Counted from the first letter of the stretch, positions 33,046 to 46,155 are shown. The stretch is 64,000 nt of DNA from Corbicula japonica (GCA_038501625.1 JAZAYU010000116.1:1736001-1800000); one strand, 5' to 3'. Notes: generated from the sequence alone by a model not told the origin. Program-made: numbers and translations.

Positions 33046-36000
33046 TATTTAGAATACTGTCTAATTTAGTACAGTGAATATGATCTAATATTTAAGATAT
33101 ACTGATTGGAAGCCAATTACAAATTTAACCTGCATGTTACGATTACACACAAAATATGATAACTATCTCTGATTAGTTGTCAAAAATATTGCAAATTTAA
33201 CTTGACTTGGCCGCAAAACTTAATGGAGCTTAAAGTGTTAACGCAAAACTTTTTTCGTTGTTAAATAATCATCTTAGATCATTTTATAACGTTAGATAGC
33301 AATGAGTCTGAATAATATTATCATAGTTTTATTTGCGATTATTCATCATTCACATACCGAAGGCACGGTAGATATATCTCTGTAGCGCTAGGCAGCGTGG
33401 ATGTAATAATGCATTTCCATTTTTGCATATGGACAGGCTCAGACAAACCGAGTCATCAGCCAAACCGAGTCAGCGATACGTATTTTGAGGTTTGTCGTGT
33501 TCAGTGGCTTTCAATGTTCTTTTCCAACAATTTGTATTATGTTTGATGTATATTTTTATACCTTGTGTGGTGTTTTTTTTGCACGATGTATTCTAATTAC
33601 ATATATGATTCGAGAAACAATAATTTTGCTGAAAATAGGGTCTGTTGTTACCTGTAGCACGTTCATTAGGAGGCAATTTGATTTTCCTATTGAACCCGGA
33701 AGTAAGTTTTCCTTGAATTTCTTGAAAACCCTAACATGAATTTGACGAATTGGCACTAAACATTGTAGACCAGAATATAATTATTTCAGGTATGAGTTTC
33801 TTTGGTATATTGTCCATGAATTTCAGAGTTCTCATGCAAACGGTTTTTCTTTTGTTTTAGTATGTGCTTGGTGATAAGAACTTTAATTAGACTAAATTGC
33901 GCTTGCAAACAGTAACTACATCCTTAGCTAAATACATTTCTTAACTAAAATCTAGGTGGCAAAAAGTATTTCCCCCAAAATTCATTTTTGAAATTTTAGC
34001 CACTTTTCGCCATTTGCAATGTTTGCAACCCCTTAAAAATTAGAACTGGTTGGCCCTAGAGGGAATACTGAACTGGATATTGTAAATAATTATTTTTAGT
34101 TTAGTTGTGGGCTGTTTAAAAAAATGGCTGGTTTGGGTTTTCCTAATATAAAAATGTACAACAAATAGTTACTTCCATTTTTCTACTTTGCAGAGGTGTC
34201 TCGTCATGCCCTTTAAAGATTTGTGAAGTTTCATCAAAATAACACTATCCGTTAAAAATATTCTAAAATAATGGACCAAAAATGTCAGGAGTGTGACAAA
34301 AACGTGTGACACTTTTAAAAATCACATTTGTTCAAACCATCATTGTACAAAAAGCTTGAATAAAGACAAGTTTTAGTGTTGTTTTAGTAAAAGGTGCATT
34401 CATTAGGCATCAACTAATGATAAAATTAAGCATATTATACTTCAAGTAATGACAATTTATGCTATTAAGTCAAGCGTGGTAGATAAGAAAAATACCTCAA
34501 GAAAATCAATACTTCTTAGCTTTATAAATTTTCAGGACTTTAAAGATTAATAGTACAAAAGAAATGTTTAATGTATCATTAAGTTTAATGTTTCTAGATG
34601 CAATAATTATAATATTATCACCTCTATTGAAATTACATTTGTCTGCAGCTCCCTTCAGAAAATATCAGCTGAATTTGTCAGGAGTGTGACACTATGCGCA
34701 TATTGCAATATTCTGTCAACACATCCTGTACATGAAAACAAGAGCATGTTTTTTTCCTAGAAGTCTATGTCATGTTTTGTTAAATTGTGACAAACAGGAA
34801 TGGTCTTAGTGAACTATTTCTGAGTACACTGCACTTATGTGGTTGTCATGAGTGTGACACACTTTCTTAAAAATATGATTTTTTTTATCTTTATGTGATA
34901 CCACAAGTTCTAAAGCACATATATTTGATGCTTCAACATGTATTTTAACAGAAATGCACATGTTAAATAGTAAGAAACAGTAATAATTGTATTTCAAACA
35001 CATAATTTTAAATTCTTGTGATTTATTTAATATTGGTCAATTAAGCTCCATAAAATTTTCATTCTGCCACATATGAGTATTACTTGATTGATTTTGATGA
35101 CTGTAAAGACTGTACAAACATATGGAGCAACCAGTTTGGACTTTTTATGAACTTAAATTCTTTACATATTTTAACTTCACTTGCCATTTTTTGAAATAGC
35201 CCAAATGACAATATCTCAGCAACCAGTTGACCGATTTCAAAAATCTTTTCAGTTCTGTACTCAGTTTCAATAAGCGAAACATACAGAATAGCAAGAATAA
35301 CATTTTTTTAAAACAGCCCTTGTGTGGAAAGTGCTTTATTTTGAAACCCGAATTAGACAACATAGCAGGTACCATATTTTATTACTCTTCTAACAAAATT
35401 CATTTTTTCAACAATTGTCTCCTGTAATTATCAATATTCATCTGTTTATAATAATATAATAACAGTTTAAAAAAAAAAAAAACTATTTTAAAAAAAAGAT
35501 AATTTTATTTTCACACCTCATCAACTTCTGCACACTATAGTGTACAATTCTGATCGACCTTAAATCTGAATATCTCCTCCCTTCGTCCTACCTCACCTCT
35601 CTTCCCTCATCCCAACCTGTCCCCACCATCCTCACTCCCTCTCCATCCTCCTCCCATCTCTACCATCCTCACTCCCATCCCCACACTCTTCCCCCACCCC
35701 ACCCTCTTCCTTCTCCCCTCCCCACCATCCTCCCGCTACCCTCCTCATCCTCGCTCGCCTCCCCATCCTCTTCCCCCTACACACCCATCCCACCGTCTTC
35801 CTTCTCCCCTCCCCACCCCACCCTCATCTCCCCAACAGGGGGAGGTTTCAAAACATGAGGAAACAATATAAGGCACGACCACCTTAACCCCCTTAACCTG
35901 TGGGCCTTCAGTAGTTTCTCTCACTGAAGTACCACAACCAAGTTACAATGCTATCTTATATCCAACTCTTAAGACATTTCAATTGGTTTGAATTCAATTA

Positions 36001-36200
36001 CCTTATTTCTTCTTGGTAATCGACAGACAAAATTTCCAAATAAATTAATTAATGGGAAAAAAGTAGAAACGATATGATGATGATGATGTTAATTTACCTC
36101 AAGTGCTGCAGATTCTGTATTTTTCCAATTAAAGGGATTTAATTCGAATAATTTATGTAATTCATCTAGGCTATATTGGGTTAATAATACTTGCGAGGTA
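33046..36200. other. Non-coding region, repeat-like in part
   Basis: No gene recognised. GTCAGGAGTGTGACA occurs at about 34286 and 34678, with a variant GTCATGAGTGTGACAC at 34845, hinting at an old repeat. A pyrimidine-rich tract lies at 35565-35840. Confidence 0.45.
35565..35840 (+). repeat. Polypyrimidine tract of about 275 bp
   Basis: Almost entirely C and T with scattered A (CCTCACTCCC, CTTCTCCCCTCCCCACC motifs, several repeated). Imperfect internal repeats include CTTCCTTCTCCCCTCCCCAC near 35705 and 35797. It could adopt triplex (H-DNA). Confidence 0.85.
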
Positions 36201-36202
36201 GG

Positions 36203-36280
36203 GACCCGCAATAGCTCAGTCGGTTAGACCGCAAGTTAGCAAGCTAGCGGACTTGGGGGTCAATGGTTCGATTCCTAACA
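36203..36280 (+). repeat. tRNA-like sequence, probable SINE head or tRNA pseudogene
   Basis: TAGCTCAGTCGGTTAGA (A-box-like) and GGTTCGATTCC (B-box-like) lie about 40 bp apart. The acceptor stem is not convincing, so a functional tRNA is unlikely. A MITE is inserted 30 bp downstream. Confidence 0.55.
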
Positions 36281-36307
36281 AAGATTATGAGATATTAATT
36301 AATAATA

Positions 36308-36567
36308 TATACTCAACAAAAATAGAAACCTGACACTTTATATTTGGTGTATTTTCCTGGAATCAGATTTAAAGCTAATTGAAATGTGGTATGTAATAAA
36401 AATTGTGCATGTTTTGAACTTGATTTTGCATTTTGATATTTTTGGTGCATGAAACAAAAGTTCAGTGGTTATTTTCTTTTGGATGGTGCAAAAATATATA
36501 GATTTTGAATATGCACCTCATACTTATTCAAAGTTACAGTGTCAGGTTTCTTTTTTTGTTGAGTATA
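36308..36567. mobile_element. Tc1/mariner-type MITE
   Basis: About 30-bp inverted ends: TATACTCAACAAAAATAGAA then ACCTGACACT on the left, and AGTGTCAGGTTTC...GTTGAGTATA on the right. TA at both borders is consistent with a TA target. The interior has no coding. The outer TATACTCAA equals the termini of the Tc1-like element at 40970. Confidence 0.85.
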
Positions 36568-36894
36568 TTAAATAGTATGAAATTACTTAAAAATTTAAAT
36601 AGTAAAAATTTTAAAGATATAGATATACTTTACTGTATATGAAACGACTTCTAGCCATTGCAACTTTAGTTCTTGATGATATCACTCCAGTTTTTTTAGC
36701 GTTTGACATTCTGCTGTTTGTCGAAATTCATAATCATGTCTACCAAATCATATGCAATCTCTTTAGATGAGAAATGTGTCAACAGATGTCAATACAAGCA
36801 ACAACTGTAACTCGTGACGGTAGTATTTTTGTTGCATCAAAGTAAATATTATTTTGTTATAGGTGAACGCCATCTTACACGACAAATACGGTAC

Positions 36895-38790
36895 ATTGTA
36901 TGTTCGCTTTGATTGAGCCTGTTCATGAGCAGAAATGAAATGCATGTACTGCCCACGCAGACTAGCCATGGGTTGAGCACAACTAGATATTTACACAAGT
37001 AAAGAGTACCAATTTCGATTCATCTCAAATGGTGTGTATATGACAGTGATCATGGAATTGTCAATCGGATATTTCCAGAAAAATACCATCCCATGATCAG
37101 CGGCGTTTGGAACTAAACAGAATAAAATTTTGATAGGGAATCTGAGAATATAACCCTGTGCATCACAGATAACGCCAAAGAAAACGTGATAATGTGATAA
37201 CGTGATTGAACAATATTCATAGTTATGTAGGCTGTAATATTGAAACAGAGTCGCCACACGGCACAAAAAAATGCGGAATATGGGACTTATATAATCATCT
37301 GTTTAGTTCAAACGTGTGAAGATGGATTATCAAAGATGGCAATTATTTAACACGCACAAACCATGCATGCTTCCAAGAAAAAGATCACAATTAATTTATT
37401 ATTTTATAGCTTTTGTCTACGAAGTACAACAATATGCAAACGTTCTTCATAAGATCATCGCTTCATGTAATTTAAATATAAATCGATCATGAAAATGAAG
37501 AATTTGCTTTCATGCCTTTATGGAAATATACTGAAGAAAACAGAAAAACAAACGCATATTGAAGTTATTTTCTGTATCTTTAGAACATAATTCCTGGCAT
37601 CCTTGTGATAGGGAGTTCACTGTCAGGGTAGATCTTTATTAAAATAACTGTCACTGTTAAAATTTTGTTTCGTTGGTATTGCTTTGCAACATGTGTATTT
37701 TAGTGCGTGATATTTTTTACCTATGTGACAGCAGGTATGTTACAAATTAAATGGCTTCCGTAGAAGTGTTATTGGGCTAAAAAGCTTTAGTATTAAGTAT
37801 ATTACAAAATTATGCAAAATGACAATCTGACACTAAACATGCTTGATAATTTAGGGGTTTCATTAAACTAATGTCCAAAAATCTTCCTATCTTGGATTGA
37901 GCCATGCTCGTCTCAGCAGTAATGAATAACGACGGCTGCACTATATTTATTGCCAGCTAAATGGTGATCATGCATCTAAGACAGGCTACATTATTTCTAG
38001 ACAACTTACGAAATAAAGGATATGATTATTTTATTCAGTTAATCCAGATATTCCTTGTACATTCACGACAGCATTGTCCCAATAAAGTGAAATATGCGTA
38101 TCAGGACTTGCCACATCAAGACAACACAGGCACCCACGCAGCAGCCAAAGAGTACAAATGAAAGACAATGGGTTTATCAAATAATCAATTGCAAGTGAGA
38201 CACCGCAAACAACTAATAAAAATGAGAACCTGAGGGGTTACCGCCTTGAAATGGTCATTGGCAAAACAATTTTTAAAATGGGTCTTTTAACCAGGATCTA
38301 AAGTGCACCAAAAATCCCGGATCAAGTGAAATATGCCTCCTCTCTAACGATAGTGTGCATATTGATGGTGATCAACAGGCCTGCCAAAACTTCTTCATTA
38401 AATTTTCAGGAGATTAAGTCTGAATATGTCAATGATGAAGACGATGATGATGATGATGTTGTTGTTTTAATGTCTTGTTGCTGTTGTTAATAATGACTAT
38501 GACTAAACAAAAAAATGATGATAAAGATGATAACGATGGAGTGTTTTAATGTCTTTTTGCTCTGATTGTGACTGAAAAAAATGAAGATAATGAATATAAT
38601 GATGATAATGATATTTTCTCATATTCTTCTTTTAAATTATATTCTTCAAAGAATTTATAAATGTATTTTGCCGATTTTGTTAGAAATGGTTAAAGAACTT
38701 GTTTGAAAATGACTGTTGTCTATTTTTATCATTCATTTTTTAACTTCCTGTTAAACCTGTTAAGACCTGTTTTTGACAATTTTAAAATGA
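36895..38790. repeat. Dispersed duplicate, copy 2 (partner at 26.2-27.0 kb)
   Basis: The same segments as at 26.2-27.0 kb, in the same order, but with about 1.1 kb extra between the two matching blocks (37290-38385). The extra DNA includes a family-C repeat at 38087. The match ends near GACCTGTTTTTG (38765). Confidence 0.7.
38087..38312 (+). repeat. Dispersed repeat family C, copy 1
   Basis: Begins GTGAAATATGCGTATCAGG, contains GAGAACCTGAGGGGTTACC then GCCTTGAAATGG, and ends AACCAGGATCTA. Copies occur at 45850 and 56824. No clear inverted ends; class unknown. Confidence 0.65.
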
Positions 38791-38799
38791 ACATGCAAT

Positions 38800-40965
38800 G
38801 CAAATAGTTGAAGGAAGTGTTTAGTTTATGACACGTGGTTATTGTATAGTTGTGCCAAAGGGACACTTGCTTATTCACAGATTTTATTACGGAGTATGTT
38901 TATTTTCTTGTTTATGTTTCTTATATATTAAATAAAGACCTGAATATTAGCAGATTAAGTTGGAATATCATTTATGATGTATAAGGCATAAATAAATACG
39001 CCAATATATCCAGTTTCTTATACATTTACAACACCATCGAGCACGCGCAAAATGACACCGTGGTAGAACTATTTTTTGTAAAGTATATGTGTACAGTTAT
39101 GAAACTTTCTTTTAAAAGCATTTGCCTGTTGTAGAAGTGACCTATTGTAATTCGAAATGCAGTTATTATTTGGAGTGTAAACATGTTAAGCAATCTGAAG
39201 AATCAATGCTAACGTTTACCTATAAGTTCGCGAGTGCAGGTGCCTCCATTTGCAGAATAATTTAATCGTCAGCATATTTAAGCAACACTTGTGTGACAAA
39301 ATCACAGACTGGAAGTTAGCCATTTATGATTTTATATCATGTTGGATTTATTAAATATAGAACACTTGGAAGTTTCAATGAAGCATTTTAGCCACCTGAC
39401 TTAGTATGAATAAACTTGAACATTTATAAAATTTCACCCAGTATACCGGCGTGTAATATCCTCCCTCAAAATTTTCAGCATTGTACCGCTTTGGGAATAA
39501 CACACGTAGTTTGATGTTTTACTTTAGCAGTTATTATGATATGTGTTTTGATCCACAAATTTGTTATAATTTGGCCTTACTCCACGCTATCTGAAAATGA
39601 CAATTTTTCTTAAACGACCAGTTACGAGGTTTTCCAGTGCTGCCGTTGATAGTTTTAAATTTTCCTTTACGGTTTGAGAGTATAACATCAGGAGACGAGG
39701 CAATATATTGATGCATATTGCAATGCGGCCGGACATGCACTTTATCTATCAATTAATTGCAGTTACCTCCATTTTTTCATATTTGCTATTGTCTCTTCAA
39801 AAGGCAGATCGTAAGCAAACTTAATTATTAAACAGCAATATAACTAGTTATAATGCCATCTCACTAAAAATCTCTATCTTATGAAAAAAACAAAATATTT
39901 GTAACGAATTTGCTAATTTTGTAAATGTATTGTTTTGAATGAAAACACATTCAGTAAACATATCCATTACAAAAAAAATCATGTTCTTTAATCAAATATG
40001 TGAATAAGCAAGTGCTTTATGAGAAACCCGTTCAGTAAAGATATCCAGGTAATGCCAAAAAGGGAATGTCCTAATCCTCGAATGCCAGAAAATGGCATGT
40101 CCTGTTTTCTTTCGAGCGTGGGGGTTTGCTAATTGTGGACGAGTCAAGAAGAAAAAAAGAATATGTTATTTTGACTTGATAAAATGCTAAAACCCAATAT
40201 GGAATTGCCCAGATGTCTGAAGATCAGCCTAAAATACCATATTTTTGGCGTGTTTACATTACCTTTACTGTATAAAACCATCAATAACTTTTTTGTTACA
40301 AAACCTGCGTTCCTGAAACAGAGTGTCGAGGGTACCTTAGGCATCTGGTCGCAGAATGCACAGGTGGACTTTAAATTGAATACAGTATGAAGGCACTTAC
40401 CTCGCAAAATAATTCCGTTTTATTTAAAAAAAATGTCCACTAATCCGCCATTTTCATCCCAATGCAACATTTTCCTCGCTTAACTATCTTCGGATGCAGT
40501 GCCACGTTCTAACCCCTGCTTTTATAAATCGATACACTACACAGTCAGATAAACTTATAGCGTAATAACATAAAAACTGCAGACATGGGTGGAGGTTTAA
40601 AAGAGTTTTGCATAAAAACGAAACCGTTTTTATAAAGGAGTACATATATTGATTCTACTTGAATGTGGCTTTTCAGGTATGTAATTTTTTAAAAGATACA
40701 TATGGTTTAAGATGCTTTATGGAGCCGCAAAAAGTTGCGAGTCATATTCCGATTGCTGGCATATAGAAATAGAAGGAAAATGTTCCGCGTTGATTTGAAT
40801 AGTAACTGGGTTGTGCGCGAAGGACGAACATCGCATAGAAAAGTCCTTATCGCGCACAAATAGTTGTGCTAGTAACTATGGTGATCTTGACATCTATCTT
40901 TGACTGATTTGAATGGACAGTTTAAGTTGAGAATTCCAACTGGTAACATATATGGTATTCCATAA
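38800..40965. other. Non-coding, no gene recognised
   Basis: AT-rich; short frames of up to 87 codons overlap on both strands near 40144-40407, but no domain is recognised. Confidence 0.45.
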
Positions 40966-40969
40966 GAAA

Positions 40970-42292
40970 TATACTCAAAAGAAAAAGTTTAGTCAGTATA
41001 CACATACAGGATGATTTGTTTACGAAAACCGTCCTCATTAGACCGTGACTGTGTAAATTCATAATGTTCGAGATCCACGTGCCGATGAAAACCGACATGG
41101 ATAATTTCGCAAATTTCCTTTGACATTAAACGTGTATTGTCCACAATGAAAAAAGCCGGAGTAAAATTTCTGGTAGATAGCCTGTGTCGCCGTCCTGGCC
41201 TCTCCATGAATGACAGAAATATCGCTTTGAGATTTCTAGAAGCTGGTTTACATGCTGCTGACGTAGCACGTCGTTTTGGTTGGCATGAGCGAACAATATA
41301 TCGTATGCAAGCGCGATTCTGACAAACTGGCAGCGTCAATTACTAGACCTGCGTAATCCAGATAGGACGTTGAAAACAACGTCGCGCGAAGATCGCTACT
41401 TAGTGACGCCAACACGACGTAATCGCTTCACACCTGCTAAAAAACTGTCTTAGACAATCCGCAGGGGCCAAGAATATTCGTTTGTAACGCTTGAAACCGG
41501 CTGAGAGCTGCTCGGCTGCGAGCTCGACGTCCTTACAAAGGTATTTGTCTAACAGCACGTCAACGCGTCGCACATTTGAATCTAGCACGCCAGTGCAGTC
41601 GCTGGAATAGATAGCGATGGAACAGGATCGTTTTCACCGCTTAGTCCAAATTTAATCTCAAAGAAGCTGATGGAATTGATTGTGTTTGGCGACGCCGAGG
41701 AGAAAGGTTTGATCTTGTAAACGTCTTCGAATATGACCGTTACGGTGTTGGGAGCGCTATGATCTGGGGTGGTATTTCTTATAATGACAAGACAAAACTC
41801 AAAACAATACGGAATATCTTAACTGCCGTCCATTATTGTGCAGAAATCATTATCCCTGTCATTGTTCTTTACATAGTGCAAGGCAATGCTTACGTTATAC
41901 AGCAGGATAATGCCCGCTGCCACACGGCACGTCATACACGGAATGTTCTTGTTGCCAAAAACATAAACATACACGAATGACAATTAAAATCACCTGATCT
42001 CTCTCCGATTCAACACATGCGCGACTATCTTGGAAGAAAGGTTCGTGACAGGATTGACGTCAACAAAATTGAAGACATTTAATATTAAATGATTTTCGTG
42101 GTGAATGATGTTTCTGTCTTCAATTTTAATGTTTAACAATTTTATCGTATCAAGTATTCCTAAACAAATCATCGTGTGTGTGATAAGAAGAGTTAGTACA
42201 ACACATATGTACAATTTTTTCATGATATTTGCAATATTGTAAATTTAGGGCGGAAACGAAAATACTGACTAAACTTTTTCTTTTGAGTATAT
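40970..42292 (+). mobile_element. Tc1/mariner element, full length but decayed
   Basis: Inverted ends TATACTCAAAAGAAAAAGTT then TAGTCAGTAT on the left; the right end is the reverse complement, ending TTTTGAGTATA. Length 1.32 kb is typical of Tc1-like elements. Transposase remnants lie inside on the plus strand. Confidence 0.88.
41137..42080 (+). pseudogene. Tc1-like transposase, broken
   Basis: Fragments in more than one frame. At 41137-41322 comes a paired-type helix-turn-helix (LSMNDRNIALRFLEAGLHAA, then DVARRFGWHERTIYRMQARF). At about 41380 comes a TTSREDRYLVT-like fragment. At 41756-41980 comes the catalytic core: MIWGGIS and QQDNARCHTARHT with the second Asp. After a stop come SPDLSPIQH-type residues near 41992. 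The third acidic residue region seems altered. Several frameshifts and stops make it inactive. Confidence 0.85.
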
Positions 42293-43045
42293 TCTTTAAA
42301 TAATAATATGATCATTGACTATAATCCCCGATTATCATCTCGATTTGGCTAGCTGGTTTCCCCACCATTTATAAAAAGACAAATTACATGCGCACCAGTC
42401 TTAACTAACGATGCCGTGAACTCTGCGACGCGCAGTCCTTAACTTCGGGTGTATCATTGCGACCACGAGAGCGTATCAAGTAAGTGGTCACCGCGAGAGC
42501 AGGCCGAAATGTTCTGCACACGTGTGAAGCACAATGCAGCACACCATTCCACGAATTCTGAGCGATTGATAGTCAGTTTCCGTGTAATTTTGGAGCATCC
42601 ATGCCAAAAATTCCATCAAACAAATGTAGAGTGAAATCATGACCAGCTACGGCAGTGAACAAGCAACTGGATATGCATGAGTAGTTTAGTTACGCCTGAA
42701 AGATTTCGTAGTTGTGTGGCATAAAAAGTAGTGCATTTTAAGAAAATACAAATATTTCAAGAAGGAATGCGAACTTTGAAAGATAATGCTACAAATAAAA
42801 GAAGAAAACAATTTAATGTTGTTGTTCGAACAACTATGAAAGGATATTAAAAGAACGATTAAAAACAAATCAGTCACATGACAAGCGGGAGATAGCGTGG
42901 GTTGCCATTTTGGTTAGGTTGGAGCAGTTGTGGATCGAGATTTTGCTCGGCTATCAAGGACCGGGCCGGGTCCCAGTGTTCTCCCCAGACAACCGTTAAC
43001 AAGCTTTGATCTATTTCCAACAAGTGTTAAATTCGCCGACATCCG
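42293..43045. other. Non-coding, no gene recognised
   Basis: Moderate GC patch at 42400-42660 with a 61-codon frame of no recognised family; otherwise AT-rich. Confidence 0.4.
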
Positions 43046-43049
43046 TTTA

Positions 43050-43848
43050 TTCAAAATCGACCACAGGCGGCAGTATCGGACCCTACACGCCACCCCCCCC
43101 CCCCCCCCAACCCCACCTCCCCGAACCCTGTGCTTGAATTTCACTAAATGACCTCTTAAAACAATATAAAGCACCACATTTATACATATAATAAACCAAA
43201 AATATGATTTAAATAAAAAATACTGGGTATACCCTTTACTGGTATATCATCATAGACAAGGTAAGAAAGGACTCTGTCACACTCTATCTCTTTGTTAAAA
43301 ATTTTCACCCATTAAATATAATCCTTTTCGGCCAGCACTTGGTACTTTAAATGCACATGGTGTTACTTTCCTCGATTCCGAAAACCGATTGCCGAAATAT
43401 TAATCCTTTTTTCATGGGCATCAGAAAAGGTAACCCCAGCGACCAGCTTTTTGTTGGGTCGGAAACAATGTGGAACACGAAAAATGCGATTTCGGTTATT
43501 TGTTGGAATGCACAGATAAAATGAACTTTGATCAATACCTTATCGTCAAATAACATGCAAGGACCCTTTTATTTGTCTATTTTTCTCTCGGTCTTCAAAC
43601 CATTGGCCATTTCTTTCTTCGTATGAATTATACGCTTAGTCTCCCATTTTGTTTTCTACGAGTGTTAACTGTCTCGATCGATTTCATTGGACGAAGGTTT
43701 CCGCTCGTAAATTTCCGACAATTTTCGTCCAATGAAATCGATCGAGACAGTTAACACTCGTAGAAAACAAAATGGGAGACTAAGCGTTCGGGAGGTGGGG
43801 GTGGGGGGTGGCGTGTAGGGTCCGATACTGCCGCCTGTGAAATCGACA
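43050..43848. repeat. Inverted-repeat complex with a long internal hairpin
   Basis: Outer arms: CAGGCGGCAGTATCGGACCC then TACACGCCACCCCC at 43060-43110, and its reverse complement at 43788-43843. Next to the right arm, 43634-43786 is an almost perfect hairpin: CTTAGTCTCCCATTTTG, then TTTTCTACGAGTGTTAACTG, then TCTCGATCGATTTCATTGGA facing their complements, with a loop of about 35 bp. A C16 run lies in the left arm (43093-43108). Confidence 0.85.
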
Positions 43849-43849
43849 T

Positions 43850-45370
43850 GTCATAATTTTCTGTTTCTTGCATTGTAAACACAGGTCGCTTTTCAATACA
43901 CATCTCATTCAAGATTAAGCAATGGGCGATTTGACCAATCACAATCGATTTCTTTACTATCAGCTGAGATAACTCCGCCTCTCCACGTGGTGAATTCGCA
44001 AGTCTGTCGGTGTCGTTTGATCGTATTTTGGCTCTGCCGACTGTTGATATTCTCAATTAATAGCGGAACCCGGTGTGTTTGACATAATGTTCAATGATAT
44101 ATACTGTATACATATATGAAAATAATTGTGCGATAATGGATTTGTTTTAAACAGCCTGTGTTCTATCCACGGATAAATTGAGTGTCGTTTCCGGCTTAGC
44201 GTGTCTTATCAACTACTGACATGCCGGCTGCGATTGATTTTGAAAGCGGCATGTCATAAAAATGCCAAATTGTCGCGCACAAGGGGTCCCCGGTCAATTA
44301 CTAAGAAGAAGATATCACTGACCAATAGAGATCGGTTTATTTTTTTATGTACCTCCACCTCCCAATTAATAAGTATATCGAAATCCTTAATTACTAAATC
44401 GGGTAGCAAAAGTATTTGATATAGCAGTTATATGAATTATTAATCCTTAATACGACAAGTAGAACCATAAGACATCAATTAGAAACTCATCTTAACAGAA
44501 CATTTTATAAATATTCAATCAAGCGATTGAGCGTTTACGCCAAAATGACAGAATTTCAAACCTTAGCAGTATTAATGTTAATATAAATGTCCCCATCATT
44601 ATTTGAAGCCGGCATCTCCATCTTTATTAGAAGCCAGCATCAGAATCGTTGAATTTTATTCTATGAATGATACTCTTACGTAAACGAACAATCAGATAAC
44701 CTTATTGATCCTTCTTAATTTCAAGACAGAATCAATCGTACCGTAATTTTGCTTGTGAAGTATACGTGACGTTTTCAAAAATTCAAAATTATTTGTTCGT
44801 TGAACATTAACGGTACGATGAATTCAAGTAATAGATGAGTTCAAGTATAACGTACAGATACTGTAACCGAATGTTGACATGTCACGATTTACGGAGTATA
44901 GTGCATTACCAGTCTTAGCAATTTGCGAATTTCATACCAGTTAAATATAATTTTAAGTATAAAATACATAAAGATGAAAATGCTGTATAGAAATTCGTAA
45001 AATTAATACAGTAACTCACGTTTGTCCGAATCGCGTTTCATACTGCCCACTATCAACAAGAATGGTACATGTTCTTACAATATTAAAAATGCAAATATCT
45101 AACAAATAGTGAAAATAAAAATGTCTGACTAGAATAACAGACCAGTAACTTATTTTCGACCGGCAGCGACGATTGCACACATGAAATTTAATGGATTATG
45201 TTAGGCCTTATGTGCTAAAGCCATAGTCCGATAGTTCAGCTTTCCTGTGAAGCCTCGTTTTGGGTTGATATCTGGTCACGGGAAGTAACTCGTACAGGAC
45301 TGCGAAACTTTTTATTGGAAAGGCGTATATTGGCAAGTTGCAGTTAGAACTTAAATTGCAAAAGAAATAC
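43850..45370. other. Non-coding, no gene recognised
   Basis: A minus-strand 101-codon frame (43751-44056) overlaps the inverted repeat and has a Pro run from the poly-C/poly-G arm; it is not credible as a gene. Confidence 0.4.
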
Positions 45371-45375
45371 ATTCT

Positions 45376-45780
45376 GTGGCATTTTACTGCGCTATCATCG
45401 TAACGATCAGTTCATTTTCGTCGGACACATTTCAAGTATGCATGCGCGAAAGAACGACGACTCGTCAATTCTATCTTATTTCTAGAGAAACCGGCCTTGT
45501 GAGGCTGATGCCAACTCCATCGGGCAATCTGAACTTCAAAATTCTAGAAATGAGATCGAGATCATTCCGGATAGCCCTTCAAGAGCGACTCAGACGACGC
45601 CAAGTACCCCTTCACGTCGTGAAATTACCCCGACGCCGGACGCGGTACCCCAACATGCCGAGACACTGAATCAACGCCGGCTACCTCGAACAGCCAGTTC
45701 GATCCATTCAGGTGTCGATCCTAAGTGGAAGAAAGTCTACTCCTGGTTGCAAGAAGTTGGCAATGTTTTTTTATATATAT
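45376..45780 (+). other. Possible exon(s), unrecognised, basic and Arg-rich
   Basis: A 97-codon frame (45376-45669) and, in another frame, an open run to about 45780 with SPRREITPTPDAVPQHAE and KKVYSWLQEVGN. Higher GC than the surroundings. It could be an upstream exon of the hAT-like fragment at 46156 or transposon debris. No family recognised. Confidence 0.25.
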
Positions 45781-45849
45781 ATTTACTTAGCCTTGTGACT
45801 TGCATTAAATAAATAAAATAACTCAATTTCATGCTAATATATATAAAAA

Positions 45850-46045
45850 GGGAAATATGCATATCAGGAATCGCCACACTCATAAAACACAGCCTCCCCT
45901 GCAGCAAAAAGAAGAGAGGAAAATAAATGATTTGTTTGTTGATTGTTTAACAAAAAAAAGGGGAACCGTATGGGTTAGCGCCTTGGAAGTCAGTGGCAAA
46001 ATAATTTGCTACTAGGGGTTTAAACCAGGTTCTAGGGTATCACTA
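45850..46045 (+). repeat. Dispersed repeat family C, copy 2
   Basis: GGGAAATATGCATATCAGGA, CACAGCCTCCCCTGCAGC, GGTTAGCGCCTTGGAA and AACCAGGTTCTAGGG match the copies at 38.1 and 56.8 kb. Confidence 0.65.
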
Positions 46046-46155
46046 CATAATTTATTATACCTGTTTGTGTTAACTGAATACCTATTATGATATTATTTTT
46101 ATATATGTGAAGCTGTCTATATGTTTACTGGTATCGTAAATTAATTTAATTTCAG

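Noticed and set aside
36203..36280. Functional tRNA gene
   Set aside because: A-box and B-box-like words are present, but the acceptor and T stems do not pair convincingly.
43751..44056. 101-codon minus-strand gene
   Set aside because: It overlaps the inverted repeat, and its Pro run is made by the G/C-run arm; no recognisable family.
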